DNA from: Nitzschia sp. pyKryTriq1
Taxonomy: Eukaryota; Bacillariophyta; Bacillariophyceae; Bacillariales; Bacillariaceae
Length of the DNA stretch: 64,000 bases
Direction: 5' to 3'
NCBI GenBank assembly: GCA_956465555.1
Contig: OY101116.1
Span: 2,914,001 to 2,978,000 of the forward strand
The position numbers and the translations under genes were made by a program. The notes beneath the pieces were generated by a model, which searched no databases, was not told where the DNA came from, and saw only the letters and a list, made by a program, of their open reading frames with translations. Shown here one piece after another: positions 11,128 through 23,217 of this stretch; position 1 is the stretch's first letter, and every line of letters starts with the position of its first letter.

Positions 11128-11954
11128 CGAATGTGACAAAGGAGAAAAATTGAAAATAAAGAGGGATGTCGTTAGTAGTGAAGGTGTTGTGTTGCGTTTT
11201 GATTGTTGCGCGTTGCTTCTTTTGTTGCTTTGAGCTTTGAGCTTTGAGCTTGAATGTGACGAATAGAAAAACCACTTATTGTTTTATGTTGACCTCTACT
11301 CTACAGTATGTAGTACAAAAAACTGAATAGTCCCTTTGCTGAGAAAAGTACTAGGAAACACCCTTTGGGATACGGTCCATTGAGTCCCGAAGGTCGATTG
11401 AGTCGAGTCGTCATCAGCATGCATCATGCATCAGCAGCAAGCAACAATAATCAACACACGAGAAAATCGTCTGCAATAATGCAACGGCTCAAACATTGGC
11501 ATGGCAGCACGAGCGCGCCGACCGGCCTCCCGCCGTAGCCGCTTCCCGTGTAACAAAATGCGGCGGCTTACGCCTTCCACCGCGCGTTGTTGCCGCACTG
11601 CAGCAACAAACGAAGCAGGAGTGGGGAAGAAGTCGTCGTCTATTCAATCTACCGGCGGCTGCTATCAATTGCAAAGAGTGTCTTTGTTCGCAAGTCGCAT
11701 TTTCACTTCTGGACAATACGCAAACCCGAGTTGAACACAGTGTTGCGGAGACTGAATCGACGAGAGCTCCTTTTACTTGCTTGTTTCAGTTGCTTCCGTC
11801 GGGGGGCACGTCTCGTCTTGTCGCTACCAAATCCAGAACGCGGCGACAACCCGATCGATCAATCGATTGATTCTTCATTCATCCATCCATCCATTCATCC
11901 TCCTCGCCGGACCTACTCGTACCAATTCTGTAACTAAAATTTCACTTATCCACC
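11128..11954. other. Shared upstream region of the cyclodeaminase and SEC3 genes
   Basis: A divergent promoter region. It holds a 7-bp tandem repeat GCTTTGA x3 at 11227-11247 and a (ATCC)n-like patch at about 11877-11895. No start codon here fits the family reading of SEC3. Confidence 0.6.
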
Positions 11955-14900
11955 ATGGAGAACTTTCAAAAAGTCGGAAAAGGTGTGACGAAGGGAGTGA
12001 CAAAAGGTGTCACCAAAGTCGGAAAAAATGCTGTCAAAGGTGTGTATTCACTCGTCGTGGTTACCGGAAACGCATTTTAGCCGGAAAAAGCTTTCTTTGG
12101 CAATGTTCCGTTGCATGCAGTTCGTACCAAGACGCAACCTCTGACAACTCTCCCAATTTCTTTTCGCTCTTTCTAGGTATTACAAAGACCACCAAAGTAG
12201 CCACCAAAGGTGCCAAACTTACCACCAAGGGTGTCACTTCGACTGCCAAGTTTGCCCAGAAAGGTGTTACCAACACAGCGAAATTTGCCGGAAAGCAAGC
12301 CGAAGCTGGTTTCAAAGTGGGTACCACAGGTCTCAAATTGACAGGTAAAGTCACGGGTCTCAATAAGGTCATCAAAATTGCCAAAAACAAGGACAAAAAC
12401 CTGTTGGGCGTGGATGAACTCGACGATTTTGAAGACGCAGCCTACTACGAACATGCGGAAGTCCTGGCCCTGGCGACTGTGATGGACGAGGCCGATGTGA
12501 TCAAAGCCAACAATATCTTGTCGTCGGCGGGAACACATCGACTGAATCGTATTTTGCGAAAGACTCATCACGAAGAAGATGAATTCAATGTTGTTGCGGG
12601 TATGGAAGATCGTTCCTCGACGCCCAAGATTCAGAAACTCAATGATCCTCGAAATTCGGAAGAAGTCTCCAAGTTTGTGGCCAAGGTTGTCCTGCCACCT
12701 CTGCGGGTGGATGAACGATCCATTGGAGGGACCGCCTTTGAAGAATACCCTGAAATCATGCAGCAAGAAACTTTGCTTTGTTTCAGATGCAAATCCTTTG
12801 AAATGACTGGTACCGATCATATTTCCGTCACGTGTCTCGAGAATCCAGCAACCTATGCCAAGCACAAACGTTCTCTAGGACTCTTTGGAAAAGGAACCAA
12901 GGGACGAAACAAAGTACATTACGTCCTTTTGGCTCGTTCTACCAATCGACCACTCTGGTCTAACAAGGCCGATGAAAAGAAGACCATCCAGGTACGAGAA
13001 GTGGCCGAGACGGGTTATGACAGAATGTTCGCCCCGGGAGATGAGCTGGAAGTCGACGAGGAAAAAGATGATTATTTTGTGGGAGATAAAGGGGATACTG
13101 GAGATAATGATGATACGAGAGATACCGAGAATGCCAGAGAAGCCGAGTCGGACATTGTTGAAATCTCCTCTTTCCCTGCGATTGTTTGCATGACCCTCAA
13201 TAGTGATGGTACAAACCCCGATATTCGAAAGTTGGTGGAGCTTGATCAGTTGACCACATTGCAAGATGTCACAGCTACCGAGGTCCAGCTAGCCTTTCAA
13301 AATGGAGACACGATTCGCTTCGACTTTAGTGATGACGACGAAGACAAGGCAGTCGAAGCCGGAATGAGCAAGGAACGATTTATATGGTCGCTGCTACAGG
13401 TACATGCCATGTTGTGTGTATCTGTCGTAGAACGAAGTACAATCGGTGATGCTGGTGGTGGAAAAGACCGCAACCTCCTGCCACCATTGAATATTCGAAA
13501 TTTGGACCGTGCCGAGCTCCAGTACGTTGCTACCGTCAACTCGTTTTTGCGGAATTCTCCAACGCTTTGCGCCTTGCTTGACCGGCAACGAGAGATTGCT
13601 CGAGACAAGGAGGAAGGTCCTGAAGTCGAAGGCGAGGAAGAAAAGGCAGAAGAAAAAACTGGCGACGTACGTGATGGAATGGCATATGATCTCATGATGG
13701 GGAACTTTGCCACTCGAGTCGCCATTTTTCATTCTCCAGATGAAAGAGCTGAGGCAGAAGAAGTTCTCAACTCGACTGAGTGGACCTTGTCCCTCAATAG
13801 TGAAGAAAGTGCGGCCGCGAATGCGGCGGAGCGCCTCTCTCTCGTACTTCAACGTCGAATGAGAGATTTGGAAGCAGAGACCTGTCGACGATTAATCGCA
13901 TGGGAGGACGAAAAGCATTTTTCAGCGACGGGACAGGCTGGCATATTTGGGGCGAATCGCGAAACAGTAGATGCCTTATCTTTGGCTCACTTGTTCACAA
14001 CGCTCGAATCCTTGGACAAGGAACTCGGAGAAATGGAAGATTGGTTGGAGGACCGAGTATTGGCTATCAAACCACTCACGGATGATTGTAGAGACATTGA
14101 GGAAGAAAATCGTCAGCTCGAACAACAGTGGAAGTCGTATGACTTGTTGGGATCAGAAATGCGACGTCTTCTGAAGGGCTTGGTTATCGATGAAGAGCTA
14201 GAGTTGGTTCTCGGAAACCCCGCCTCTGCTCTTGCATACGACGAAGCCGGAAATATTCAAGTCGAAGACAGCGAAGAAGGGGTCGATCGAATTTATGATG
14301 CCGGGAAAGCTTTGCAAGAGGCCACGGATCACGCCGAGAAGGCTGGTGGTCTGCATCTACGAGCAGTCAGCGAACGAGTCGAAGCCCTCGCACAAACCTC
14401 TGAATTCTTCTGCACAGCTCTCGCTCAGATTATTGTGACAATCATGGAGCAATTCAAGACCGAAGTCGTCGCCGCAAGTGACCATGGAAAGGTCTCAAAG
14501 CAAGACACTCATTCCATGATTGCCAAGAAAGTCCGTGATACCCAGCGCAAGTTTCAGAGTGCTCTTCTCGGCTACATCAAGCTGATTGAGGTTTTGGCTT
14601 TGCTGAATCCTAAGTTGCTGCCCGCCATTCGAGATGCGTATTCCGAGATGGTAGCTGAGGGAATTTTGATGAAAAAGCGAATGAAGGGATACTTCCAGGC
14701 GCTTCCCGGAAAGAATGCTGCCTATTTGAACAAAGCTGCCAAGGATCTAAAAGATTACTCGCCTTTTGACCCGAATCAGAACGAAATGACTGTCAATGCC
14801 GAAGATATCAAGTATTCTCTCAGCGAACTTTTGCCTGTTGTCGCTCGAGAAGCGTACTTTACGGCTGCCCTCTTCGGATTAAGCAACAAGGCGAAGGATG

Positions 14901-16054
14901 GCCGAGAAAAGAAGAGGAATTTCGAGTCGGCCAAGAAAAGCGTGGACCACTCTACTCAGTATTTCCGCTATTACATTCAGCGCACGTGCGGCATCGCTGA
15001 TGAAGCAGAGAAAGATCCAAGTCTTGCCTTCAAGGGTGACCCGATGCTTTCGCTGGTAGCTTCGATTCACCTCAACGAAGCCATGGAAAATTATATTGAT
15101 CGTGAGAAGAAAGGCGGAGACCACTCCCTCTCTCTCGCTTACGTCCGGGCCACTATTTTGGAACTACGGAAAAAGGTGGATAAACAGTGGGTCGCCTGGG
15201 TCGAGCAACAAATCGATTGGATTCGATCCAATCCTGGGGTTCCTATCAACGGCAAAAGAGCCGGGATCTTCGCAGCGTTCTCGCGATTTCCGTGCTACAT
15301 TGACCACATCCTTTTATGCTGTAGAGAGGGCAGAAAAGAGAATTTCACTCCCGACCTTGCGAGCATCAAGGTGGTAAGTTACTATCTCCAGAAGATGGCG
15401 ACGGCGCTGCTTGAGAGTCTTCGCATTTGTTCAGAACGAGAAACCACAGATCAACAGTATGGAGCTAGTGTTATGCAGATGGAGAACAGTTACTTTTTCA
15501 CGCAGAGCATAAAAAACCGTGGTGCTGAAGTTTCGGCGCTCTTCCAAAAACAAATCACAAAAGCGAATGCTATCTGCAAGGCAAGCACAGATGCTTATCT
15601 TGGATGGATGATCAAACGAGAATTTAAGAGTCTCCACGCGCTCTTTTCGAATATCTCGAAGATCCGCCGTGAGGTTGGCGACCGGGATGTCCCCGTTCAC
15701 GTCCCCAAGGCCACCTTCATCCGAACACTGAACAAAGAATCCAACAGAGAAGTAATGAAGGAAAAAATCGCCATAATATACTCGAGAATGGAAAAACACC
15801 TTTCCGAAGAGGGAGGGCTTTTGCCAGTTGCGTGGAAGGCTTTGGTCAAAGTTCTGTACGAATGGTTCGGCCGATGGGAGAAGCTTAGTTCTCAGATCTA
15901 CAAACACGTCTTGGAGCCCAGTGCTGTTGATGTCGTACGCATAGCAAAGGCTGCTGGAGCAAGTGGGTCTGTCCAAGATGACCGAGATATGAAAGGGCGT
16001 GGAGGAAAGGAGGAGCTCGGGACAAGGAATAGCGAGAGGAGAGCGGCTGTCTAG
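11955..16054 (+). CDS. SEC3: Exocyst complex subunit Sec3 (EXOC1) with N-terminal 11-mer repeats
   Basis: Two exons, 11955-12039 and 12177-16054, with a 137-bp phase-1 intron; 1320 residues. The frame is also open through the intron, so an unspliced reading would give a false N-terminus. Sec3 tethers secretory vesicles to the plasma membrane. Residues 6-93 form about eight 11-residue repeats (e.g. KGITKTTKVAT, KGAKLTTKGVT, STAKFAQKGVT), which should make an amphipathic basic helix. A PH-like region follows (VHYVLLARSTNRPLW, then IRFDFSDDDED and RFIWSLLQVHAMLC). Next is the Sec3 coiled-coil/helical-bundle part (LDKELGEMEDWLEDRVL, IEEENRQLEQQW) and the C-terminal block WVAWVEQQIDWI. An acidic linker lies near residue 300. 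Confidence 0.9.
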
Positions 16055-16485
16055 TAGATAGTACACCCAGAGAGAGACAGTCGACATCACTTAGTTCACA
16101 GCACATCAAGATAGAACCTTTTGATTTGCTGTTCACCTCGACAGAAGATTCAGAGCTGTCACAGTCTTTACAAATCCTCCTCTCCTAGAGCTAGCTCTAC
16201 TGTACCTGAGAGCTATCCATTCGTACTTCAGATATACAGCATGGCATTGATCTTTTTTTTAAAGTACATAGGTAAAGAGGCATTTCGAGTCGAACGAGTC
16301 GTCCCAAACTTTACAGCGCCATACAGTACGTGTACCTGGTACAGTAAAGCTCCCATTTACATTTTTGAAGATTTTATGGATTTCGGGTTTCGAGGCCTTT
16401 TCACAATACGATGATGCTGTAGGTAGTACGATATGCTTGAGAAATAGCTTCAAACAGCAATCTCCACTACCGGTAGAGTGGAGTC
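16055..16485. other. Intergenic between SEC3 and FRA10AC1
   Basis: AT-rich DNA with a T8 run at about 16252-16260 and a TACCGGTA palindrome at 16468-16475, 11 bp before the next start codon. No gene seen. Confidence 0.5.
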
Positions 16486-17076
16486 ATGACGAAGTCATCA
16501 TCGTGCAAAAGCACGCTGAAAAATGTGGTATCGGCCGCGGATCGAGCCGTTTTGGAAGAACAGTACGAGTTTGTGCCATCACAAACGAACGACGACGACA
16601 ACAATAACAAGCAACCGTCGACCTGGCAAGATCGAATGGTACAAAGATATAACGAAGGCCTCTATAGAGAATATTCCTTGGCGGATCTTTCGCGTCCCGG
16701 GCAACTCGGCCTACGTTGGAGAACTCGTCAGGAAGTAATCGACGGCAGGGGCGAAAGAACGTGTGGCAACAAACGGTGTCTACATTCAGTGGGCCTTGTG
16801 ACCATAGAGGTCCCCTTTGCATATCAGGAGGGTGGGATCAAGAAAAAAGAGCTGGTAAAACTGAAGTTATGCCCTTCATGTTTGCCCCTAGTCCGACCCA
16901 AGGCAGCTGAGAAGGCAACCGAAAATGAAGACGACGGCTCATCACGCAGTAGCACGTCTTCGTCGTCAAGCGAGGAGGAGTCGTCATCTCGGGAACGAAG
17001 GAAAAGGAGAAAGCATAAGAAGAAATCAAAGCACCGCCAAAAGAAGAGACGGAAATCCATCGGATCGCCTGGTTAA
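16486..17076 (+). CDS. FRA10AC1-family spliceosome-associated protein
   Basis: A 196-residue reading. The core matches the FRA10AC1 family, nuclear proteins found with late spliceosomes: WQDRMVQRYNEGLYREYSLADLS, LGLRWRTRQEVIDGRGERTCGNKRC, VPFAYQEGG and LVKLKLCPSC. The four cysteines (CGNKRC and CPSC) fit the family zinc-like pair. The C-terminus is acidic/Ser-rich and then strongly basic (RKRRKHKKKSK). The N-terminus is short compared with the animal protein, which has about 100 more residues. The 3' end is uncertain: a possible 52-bp intron (17072-17123) would join in phase to a short final exon ending SLRDYDPSKDHATTI at about 17176. Confidence 0.85.
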   Translation: MTKSSSCKSTLKNVVSAADRAVLEEQYEFVPSQTNDDDNNNKQPSTWQDRMVQRYNEGLYREYSLADLSRPGQLGLRWRTRQEVIDGRGERTCGNKRCLHSVGLVTIEVPFAYQEGGIKKKELVKLKLCPSCLPLVRPKAAEKATENEDDGSSRSSTSSSSSEEESSSRERRKRRKHKKKSKHRQKKRRKSIGSPG

Positions 17077-17176
17077 GATGAACTACTTTTCGTTCAGCTT
17101 ACTCTTTTCTACTTGGGGCTAAGAATCCCTGCGTGACTACGACCCTTCGAAAGATCATGCTACAACAATATGAACA

Positions 17177-17917
17177 TAGCCCTAAGAAAGGATTATCAGC
17201 ATCCGAGGAGGCTCAAGGCCATTATTTCCCATTGTGCCAGAAACTATTGCGGGAAATCTTTGCAATCAGTCACCAGATGACAACAAGAGAGGAGGGCAGT
17301 GCAGCTAGAAAGAAACAACGACGAATGTTAGGTGTAACTAAGGAAGAGCGAGAATCCTAATATTAGAGGAGTTGGACGGACGAAGTTGTTTTCTTGCTGG
17401 ACATTTGACTTCACTAGCTCAGAAGAGAAGCGAGCTTCTTGGACTCGCTCGGACTCGCTCGGACTCGCTCGAGGGCCTTCGATTGTGAACATCTTCTAGA
17501 TTGAGGAAAGATACCGTCTTTAGGTGTCTTTCTACGGAAGGTCTCAAGAGTATTTTCTAGTAGTAGAGTATGTCCTTTTCTCTCAGATCCGATCACTCGC
17601 ATCACTACCGGTACCGGTACGTACCGGTACGTACCGGTACATACCGGTACGAGTGTGGATGTTACCGATGGCCGGTACGTACGAGCGTATCGAGCGTACG
17701 AACAGTACCGACGAGTAGATGTACAGTAGTAGAGCATCTGCCCTGCGCCCGCCGATAGCGAGGGCTTGCTGGCGAGGGGATTTTTTCTTTGTGTTGTTCA
17801 ATTTTGAAATTGGTTTGTTCATTGTTCATTGCCTGCGTTGGATGGACGAGGAAAGGTGCAATACAGGCAACATACAAACCACAACCACATCCTCCCTTTC
17901 ATTGGGATTGCAAAAAA
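17177..17917. repeat. Intergenic DNA with tandem palindromic repeats
   Basis: It contains a 10-bp tandem repeat (ggactcgctc) x3 at 17441-17470, and a cluster of five TACCGGTA palindromes at 17606-17649 spaced by 6-10 bp. The cluster is about 270 bp upstream of the PIG-C start. A 75-codon open frame at 17133-17360 has no recognisable features and is not called. Confidence 0.7.
17606..17649. repeat. Cluster of five TACCGGTA palindromes
   Basis: Copies at 17606, 17612, 17622, 17632 and 17642, partly overlapping. Three of them fall on an exact 10-bp spacing, one helical turn. This is the densest group of this palindrome in the window. Confidence 0.9.
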
Positions 17918-18979
17918 ATGTCGATTCGGAGGCTCTGGCTGAAGGCCGGGGAGTCGATCTCTCAGCGCAAGCCGCAAGATACGGATACGTACGCGGAAAT
18001 TTTTGACGGGTGTGCGATGCGACCTGCGCCCGTGTCGCTTTTCGATATGATATCCAATTCGCTGGTTGTCGGTCAGGAGTTCGTCTTGACTTGTTTATTT
18101 CTTGCTGGTCATCGAACAGTGTCTTCGACTGGGCCATTGCAGGATATGGAGAAAGTTGCCCAGATAATGCAACCGGCTCTGATGTTTGTTTGGTTTGCTT
18201 TTTCCCTTGTCATTCTACACAACAAACCGAGCGATTTAGATGCTTCTCGCGTGAGAAAGACCAAAATTCGTCATCGCACCGCCGACGGCATCTTTATGGC
18301 TGTCTTGCTGCGGTTCCTTGCAGGCGTTCTTAGGACGTTAACCGCATCCTATTCCTCAGACACAGTCCATGCCCTGGCGATCTCTGGATTCGTTTTACAT
18401 TTGTTGGCGTGTGATTATGCGTACGCCAATGGAGTCGTTTTACGTGGCTCGGTCGTTGGCCCTATTGATGCTACCAAGCGTCCCGTCTTCCAGGGTGGTA
18501 CGCTCTCCTTGACGGCAGCCTTCTTCGCAACAACATTGTTGGCGAGTCGGTTGAATAGCAACGTTGCAGTCTACATATTTGTGTCGTCTTCCGTGGTCCT
18601 ATTTGCTTTGTATCCAGCTGCTAGACATCAAGTCGCCATCAATACCAAGTCCAATAAGAAATGGGGTAAGAAAGAAAACACGAGTGAGAAGATTGTGTGT
18701 CTAGTCTAGTAGTGGCATCCTTCTCAGTTTTGATCTTTTTGGATTGTGATCCCAACAGTTCCACTGGTCATCTCTATGCTACTTTCAGGGGCTACGTTTC
18801 GTTTGCTTTCTACCTCTGAGATAATAGTGGTATTACTGATCCTACTACTCTTCTGTGGAGTATTGCCCCTTTGGAAGTATTTCTTGCAATCTCGAAAGAT
18901 CACCCTGATTGGCCCGTGGGTATTGGTTCATCCTACGACAGAACCCAGAGCTGAAAGTGGCAAAGAAGCATCCCAGTGA
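17918..18979 (+). CDS. PIG-C / GPI2, subunit of the GPI N-acetylglucosaminyltransferase
   Basis: Two exons, 17918-18665 and 18759-18979, with a 93-bp phase-1 intron; 322 residues. It belongs to the ER complex that moves GlcNAc from UDP-GlcNAc to phosphatidylinositol, the first step of GPI-anchor synthesis. It has about eight hydrophobic segments. Family blocks: RFLAGVLRTLTASYSSDTVHAL, HLLACDYAYANG, GGTLSLTAAFFATTLLASRL and, in exon 2, PLWKYFLQ followed by GPW, the typical PIG-C ending. The start is the ATG at 17918 because family N-termini begin near RRLWLKAGES. The intron join restores the last membrane segments, which would otherwise be missing. Confidence 0.9.
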
Positions 18980-19499
18980 TCGATTTTCTCCTTCCTGATT
19001 GCGAATGGCTTGATCTGCACCTATAGTAGACTGCAAAGCGATTCACGAGTTGTTGCGAGAAGACACAGAATGAATAGATTGTGGCACGACGTACGAGTAG
19101 AGGTACTGTACATCATCTCCGACGACTTCCCAATCTAGAGGTGGTGTCCGACAAGGACTCAAATCGAGTCGGATGAATCGACCATTTTTGGCGCGCCATG
19201 CATGTTTTTCATTTTGATTTCGTCTCCGTCCGCGAGAAGAAATCCAAATCCTCGATGAGGAAATATCTTTTCGCGGGAAAGAAATTTCGTAGCATTTGGT
19301 CTGGGCACGAAAGGGACGTTCATCCATACTCCTGGCCCAAGAGGAATAGGAAGATCTATCAACGGCCGAATGGAGGGGGCTGCCCAAAAGATTGCTTTCT
19401 CGCTTTGGGTGGACCGAGCCGCAGTTTGGGATTTCGGTTGGCATAACTTTCTCGTTCGCTCCAAGGGATAAACAACAACCCAAGTAAGACGAGCCCGCC
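18980..19499. other. Upstream region of the chloride channel gene
   Basis: 520 bp without a supported gene. Open frames on either strand here lack coding character. Confidence 0.5.
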
Positions 19500-22400
19500 A
19501 TGGAAGGGATCCGTCTGAGAAGCGATAGCACTGGCTCTATGAAATCTGCGTTCTATCAAGGTACGATTGTCTCCACCACCAAGAGCGTCGCCAATGGAGA
19601 TACGTCTGCTGCGATCGAAAGTGGTGGAACGAACAATCGGTCTCGACGAGGTGGGACACGAAGTGGAGTCCGTCAGAAGGATAGAAAGTTGCCACCAGGA
19701 AAGAGAAAGAAGCATGATGGTATCCCGTCTGATGTGAGCCGATCGACCGATGTCGCAGATGTTCATTCTTTGCCAGAAATCGGCCGAGAAATGTGTTCAC
19801 CTCCGCGAGTCTCCCCATTTGCACCACCTGGTGGGTATTACTGTCAGAATTCTCGGCCTCAGCCGTATGCTGTAGAACAGCATTTGATTCCGCAAGAGTA
19901 CCTCCCATTGCGAGGCAGGGACCAGTTTACGAGTCTTGCCACAACAATTTTAGATCGATCACTTCCCACGATGTCAGATCGATCAACAGAGCTCTGGCTG
20001 ACAGGAGCTGGTGCAATAGCATCGTCTCACCGACAGGATCATTTCGTGGAGGAGTCTCCTTCCATGGACGATACAGAGCTACAAGGGATGTCTTTGGATT
20101 TTGATCATTCGCCGATGTCTTCTCCGACTAAGTCGGGTGGACTCTTTGCTGACGATCGTGGCTTGCATTCGTGGCCAAATCATCCTTTTCATCCTCAGGG
20201 CGAACACATGCAGTACCAAGTACCTCCTCCGCCTCCAGTTTCTTATTCGACTCAGTACGGATCCCTCTATGATCATCCGTCATACGGGACGACCCCTCCT
20301 CTTAAAACGGCAACACACGGCTACCGCCAAAATGATGCCCATTTCCACAGTGGTACTACTGCTGAATACGAGACGGCAGGCTCGGGCATTGGTAATCGAT
20401 CCACCTTTGCCAAGCATTTTTGGGAATTTGTAGACGTATCAAAATGGTTGACTGTCGACGTCAGGTACGACGACGACGGAACTCCACTGCCAGAAGAAGA
20501 CTCAAACAACATATCATTGGCAACGTTTCTTCGCTTGATCCTATTCAACCCGATCTATCCCGAATTTACGTCGCTGCAGCAGTTCAGCTGGGCAGTCATT
20601 CTTGGTATTCAGATGGGTCTCCTCACTGCGATTTGGAAAACACTGATCGAATCCTGCGTCGATTTTGTGTGGAAAACAATCCCTGAGACTCTCTTAGGTT
20701 GGGGTGTGTTTACAGATCTTGATGGGATGTTCCCAGTGTACCATTACATGTGGATCACACCAAGTATTTTTGGCGGTGCACTCTCTTACATTTTTGCCGC
20801 TCTTCCTACCCCAATCCCCGGTCAAAACGAATGGATTCATAGCCTGCATTCTCGGGGAGTTCAAGACTTTAGCACATTTTGGCTACTGTTCCTTCTGTCC
20901 ACGGCGGGTATGGCGTCGGGTTTGAGCCTTGGCCCTGAGCTTCCGTTGATCTTGACATCTGGCATGATTGGGTCCTGGCTTGGGGTTTTGTGCAAGCAGT
21001 CAATTTTGTCTGCAAGAGTTCTGAACCTCACAGCTGCATCTGCAGCAATCGGCGGGTTTTTCGGGTTTCCAATGGCTGGTGCCCTCTTCGTACTCGAGGT
21101 CCCGCACCGTATGGGAATGCAGTACTTTGAAGCCTTGACGCCAGCAACGATTTCTTCCATCGTAGCAGTGCTCACGAACCGACTCGCAACTAACGATGAC
21201 GTGAATGGCTACTACTCGTATCCGTGGCTAAATGAATCTTTACCATCTTCGATCTTTCATGATGCCATTGCTTTTGGTCTTTTTGGTGGTGCGCTTGGTA
21301 TCGTCTACACCAGAGTGGTTCTTACACTCAAAACATTTGTCCATGATTTACTTCATAAGCACAACGATGTACCCCATGAACCGAAAGAGAAGCAAGACGT
21401 GACCCACATTACCGAATCTACGGATGAGACTTGGCCTCTCTTGGATGAAGTGGAAACGAGTTTCCCTAGTAGTAAAAAAGGATTCCGTCTCTTCGCCCAC
21501 GACATCTATGAAAAGGTATCTCACATCGCTATTGGTCACGAACCAACCCGTGCGGGCGTGGTAGGGTCCATCATTGGTAGCATTGTCGGCGTGACGTGCA
21601 TCTTCTTTCCACATGTTATGTTTTGGGGAGAAAGTCAGCTACAGAACTTGATCGACAAGGGTCGAACCCCCCTACCAGTCTTCGGCCAAGGCGACGAGCC
21701 GTCTTCTGGCCTCGTTTCTCTTGGGTTTTGCATGGCTGATCGTAGAAATGGCGACGATGTGCAGGTTGGATTTAGCCTTGGCTGTTCGGCAGCAATCGCT
21801 CTTGCCAAGATTTTCGTCACTGGCCTGAGTCTAGGGACTGGCATCGTTGGTGGGCACTTTTGGGCGCCACTCTTTGTCGGGTGCGCAGCATCTCATTTCT
21901 TGACCGACTCTATCGCTGTGATTTCAAACTCTTTGAACATATCCATGAGTCTATCCTCCTACCCCTGTGTGGCAGTAAGTCCCAACTTGATCTACTCTTG
22001 GTTCATGAGGAGTAGAACAACTAATAATTTTCGCAATGTTTTCCACAGCTACTATGCATCATGGGATCTTGTCACGTGGTCGTGTGTAAGTCCCTTGCCG
22101 TGTGTCTTGTCACTATATTTAAAAAAAATGACTCACACTCCCTGTGCGTTTTTACAGTTCGAGCTCATATCGCAATCATCTTGATACTGACATTGACGAT
22201 TGATGGCTTCGGCCCCGAAAATGCTGTCGGCGGGGCGTTTAGAGTTGCCGGTGACTATTCCGCTGTCTTCCCTCTTTTGACGGTGGCGGTATTCGTCGCC
22301 CTCCAGATCTCAAGACAGACAGTCTTTTATGAGAAGCAAAGAAGCCGAGGTGACATTTTGGCCCTACCAGAAGTTCTTTGCGAGCCAGGAAAAGAGGGAC

Positions 22401-23149
22401 GCCCCCTGGTGATGGACTATGACGGAAATTTGCACGAGCTAGACGAAAGCGACTACGAATACGAGAGTGATAGTGAAGGGAGCTCTCCAAATGCTACTCC
22501 AAGCTTTCGTGCCACCAACGATGATGGAGCAACCCAAAGTGACATCGAAGCACATTTTAATGCTCAGGTACAACAAATGCGATGGAAAGAGGCTTCTCGA
22601 GAAGGTTCGTCGAAGGCTCGCAGTCCTCTGCCCCCAAGGCCTAAGGAGAAGAAATGGCCACGATCGCCTCCGTTGCTTGGGGGTAGCCATGCCGGCCAGA
22701 AGGAGGAACAGAATGTTGACAGCCCAACATATACTCGTAGGCCTATTGACTCGGCCGAGGGAACTTTCGCGAAAGATTCGACCTTGGATGATTTGCTCAA
22801 CACACCTATGAGTAGCCGCCCTCGAACAAGTGCCCAAAAGAAGACGCATAGACGGACAAGAAGTGAGCCAGTCCACGACGGTGTCAATTTGACCACTCTT
22901 TGGGGAACGGGAAAGTCGTTCCGTGAAAGGAGCGATACAAGTAGCGGCAGTCTGGCTTCCCTGAAGGCTCCAGTCGCATTGAAGTGTGTCAACAGTTTCG
23001 GACAGGTCGACCAGGAACAACCTTCACTCTTGGACCAAGCTCGGAAGAGGTCTGCATCTTTTGCGTCGGCTGAGAAATCAAAGATGGCACATATCAGGGG
23101 GGCTCCTTTGGGTTCTCCGAAAACCGTCAGTCGCAAAGCATCGGTCTGA
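19500..23149 (+). CDS. CLC-family chloride channel or Cl-/H+ exchanger without CBS domains
   Basis: Three exons, 19500-21974, 22049-22085 (a 37-bp micro-exon) and 22158-23149; introns 74 and 72 bp; 1167 residues. The first ~300 residues are polar and low-complexity. The CLC core follows: GLSLGPELPLILTSGMIGSWLG (gating Glu about residue 480, in GPELP rather than the usual GxEGP), SAAIGGFFGFPMAGALFVLE, and the second filter motif GGHFWAPLF near 784-791. The micro-exon codes LLCIMGSCHVVV, part of a core helix, and the last exon starts FRAHIAIILILTLTI. After VALQISRQTVFYEKQR comes a ~280-residue Ser-rich, basic tail. The paired CBS domains common in eukaryotic CLCs are absent. Channel versus exchanger cannot be decided here. 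Confidence 0.92.
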
Positions 23150-23217
23150 CTATGATCCCTACAAGAGGTGGGATCCGACGGCTCTCTATACTCTCTCGTG
23201 ACATAATTTAATGAAAT

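Noticed and set aside
12040-12176. In-frame coding through the first SEC3 intron and upstream to 11777
   Set aside because: The upstream part has no ATG-led family similarity. Splicing gtgtgt...ttctag joins the 11-residue repeats exactly and in phase.
17133-17360. 75-codon frame after FRA10AC1
   Set aside because: Starts with GTG, no domain, and its frame does not match a splice from the FRA10AC1 gene; another frame gives a better candidate last exon.
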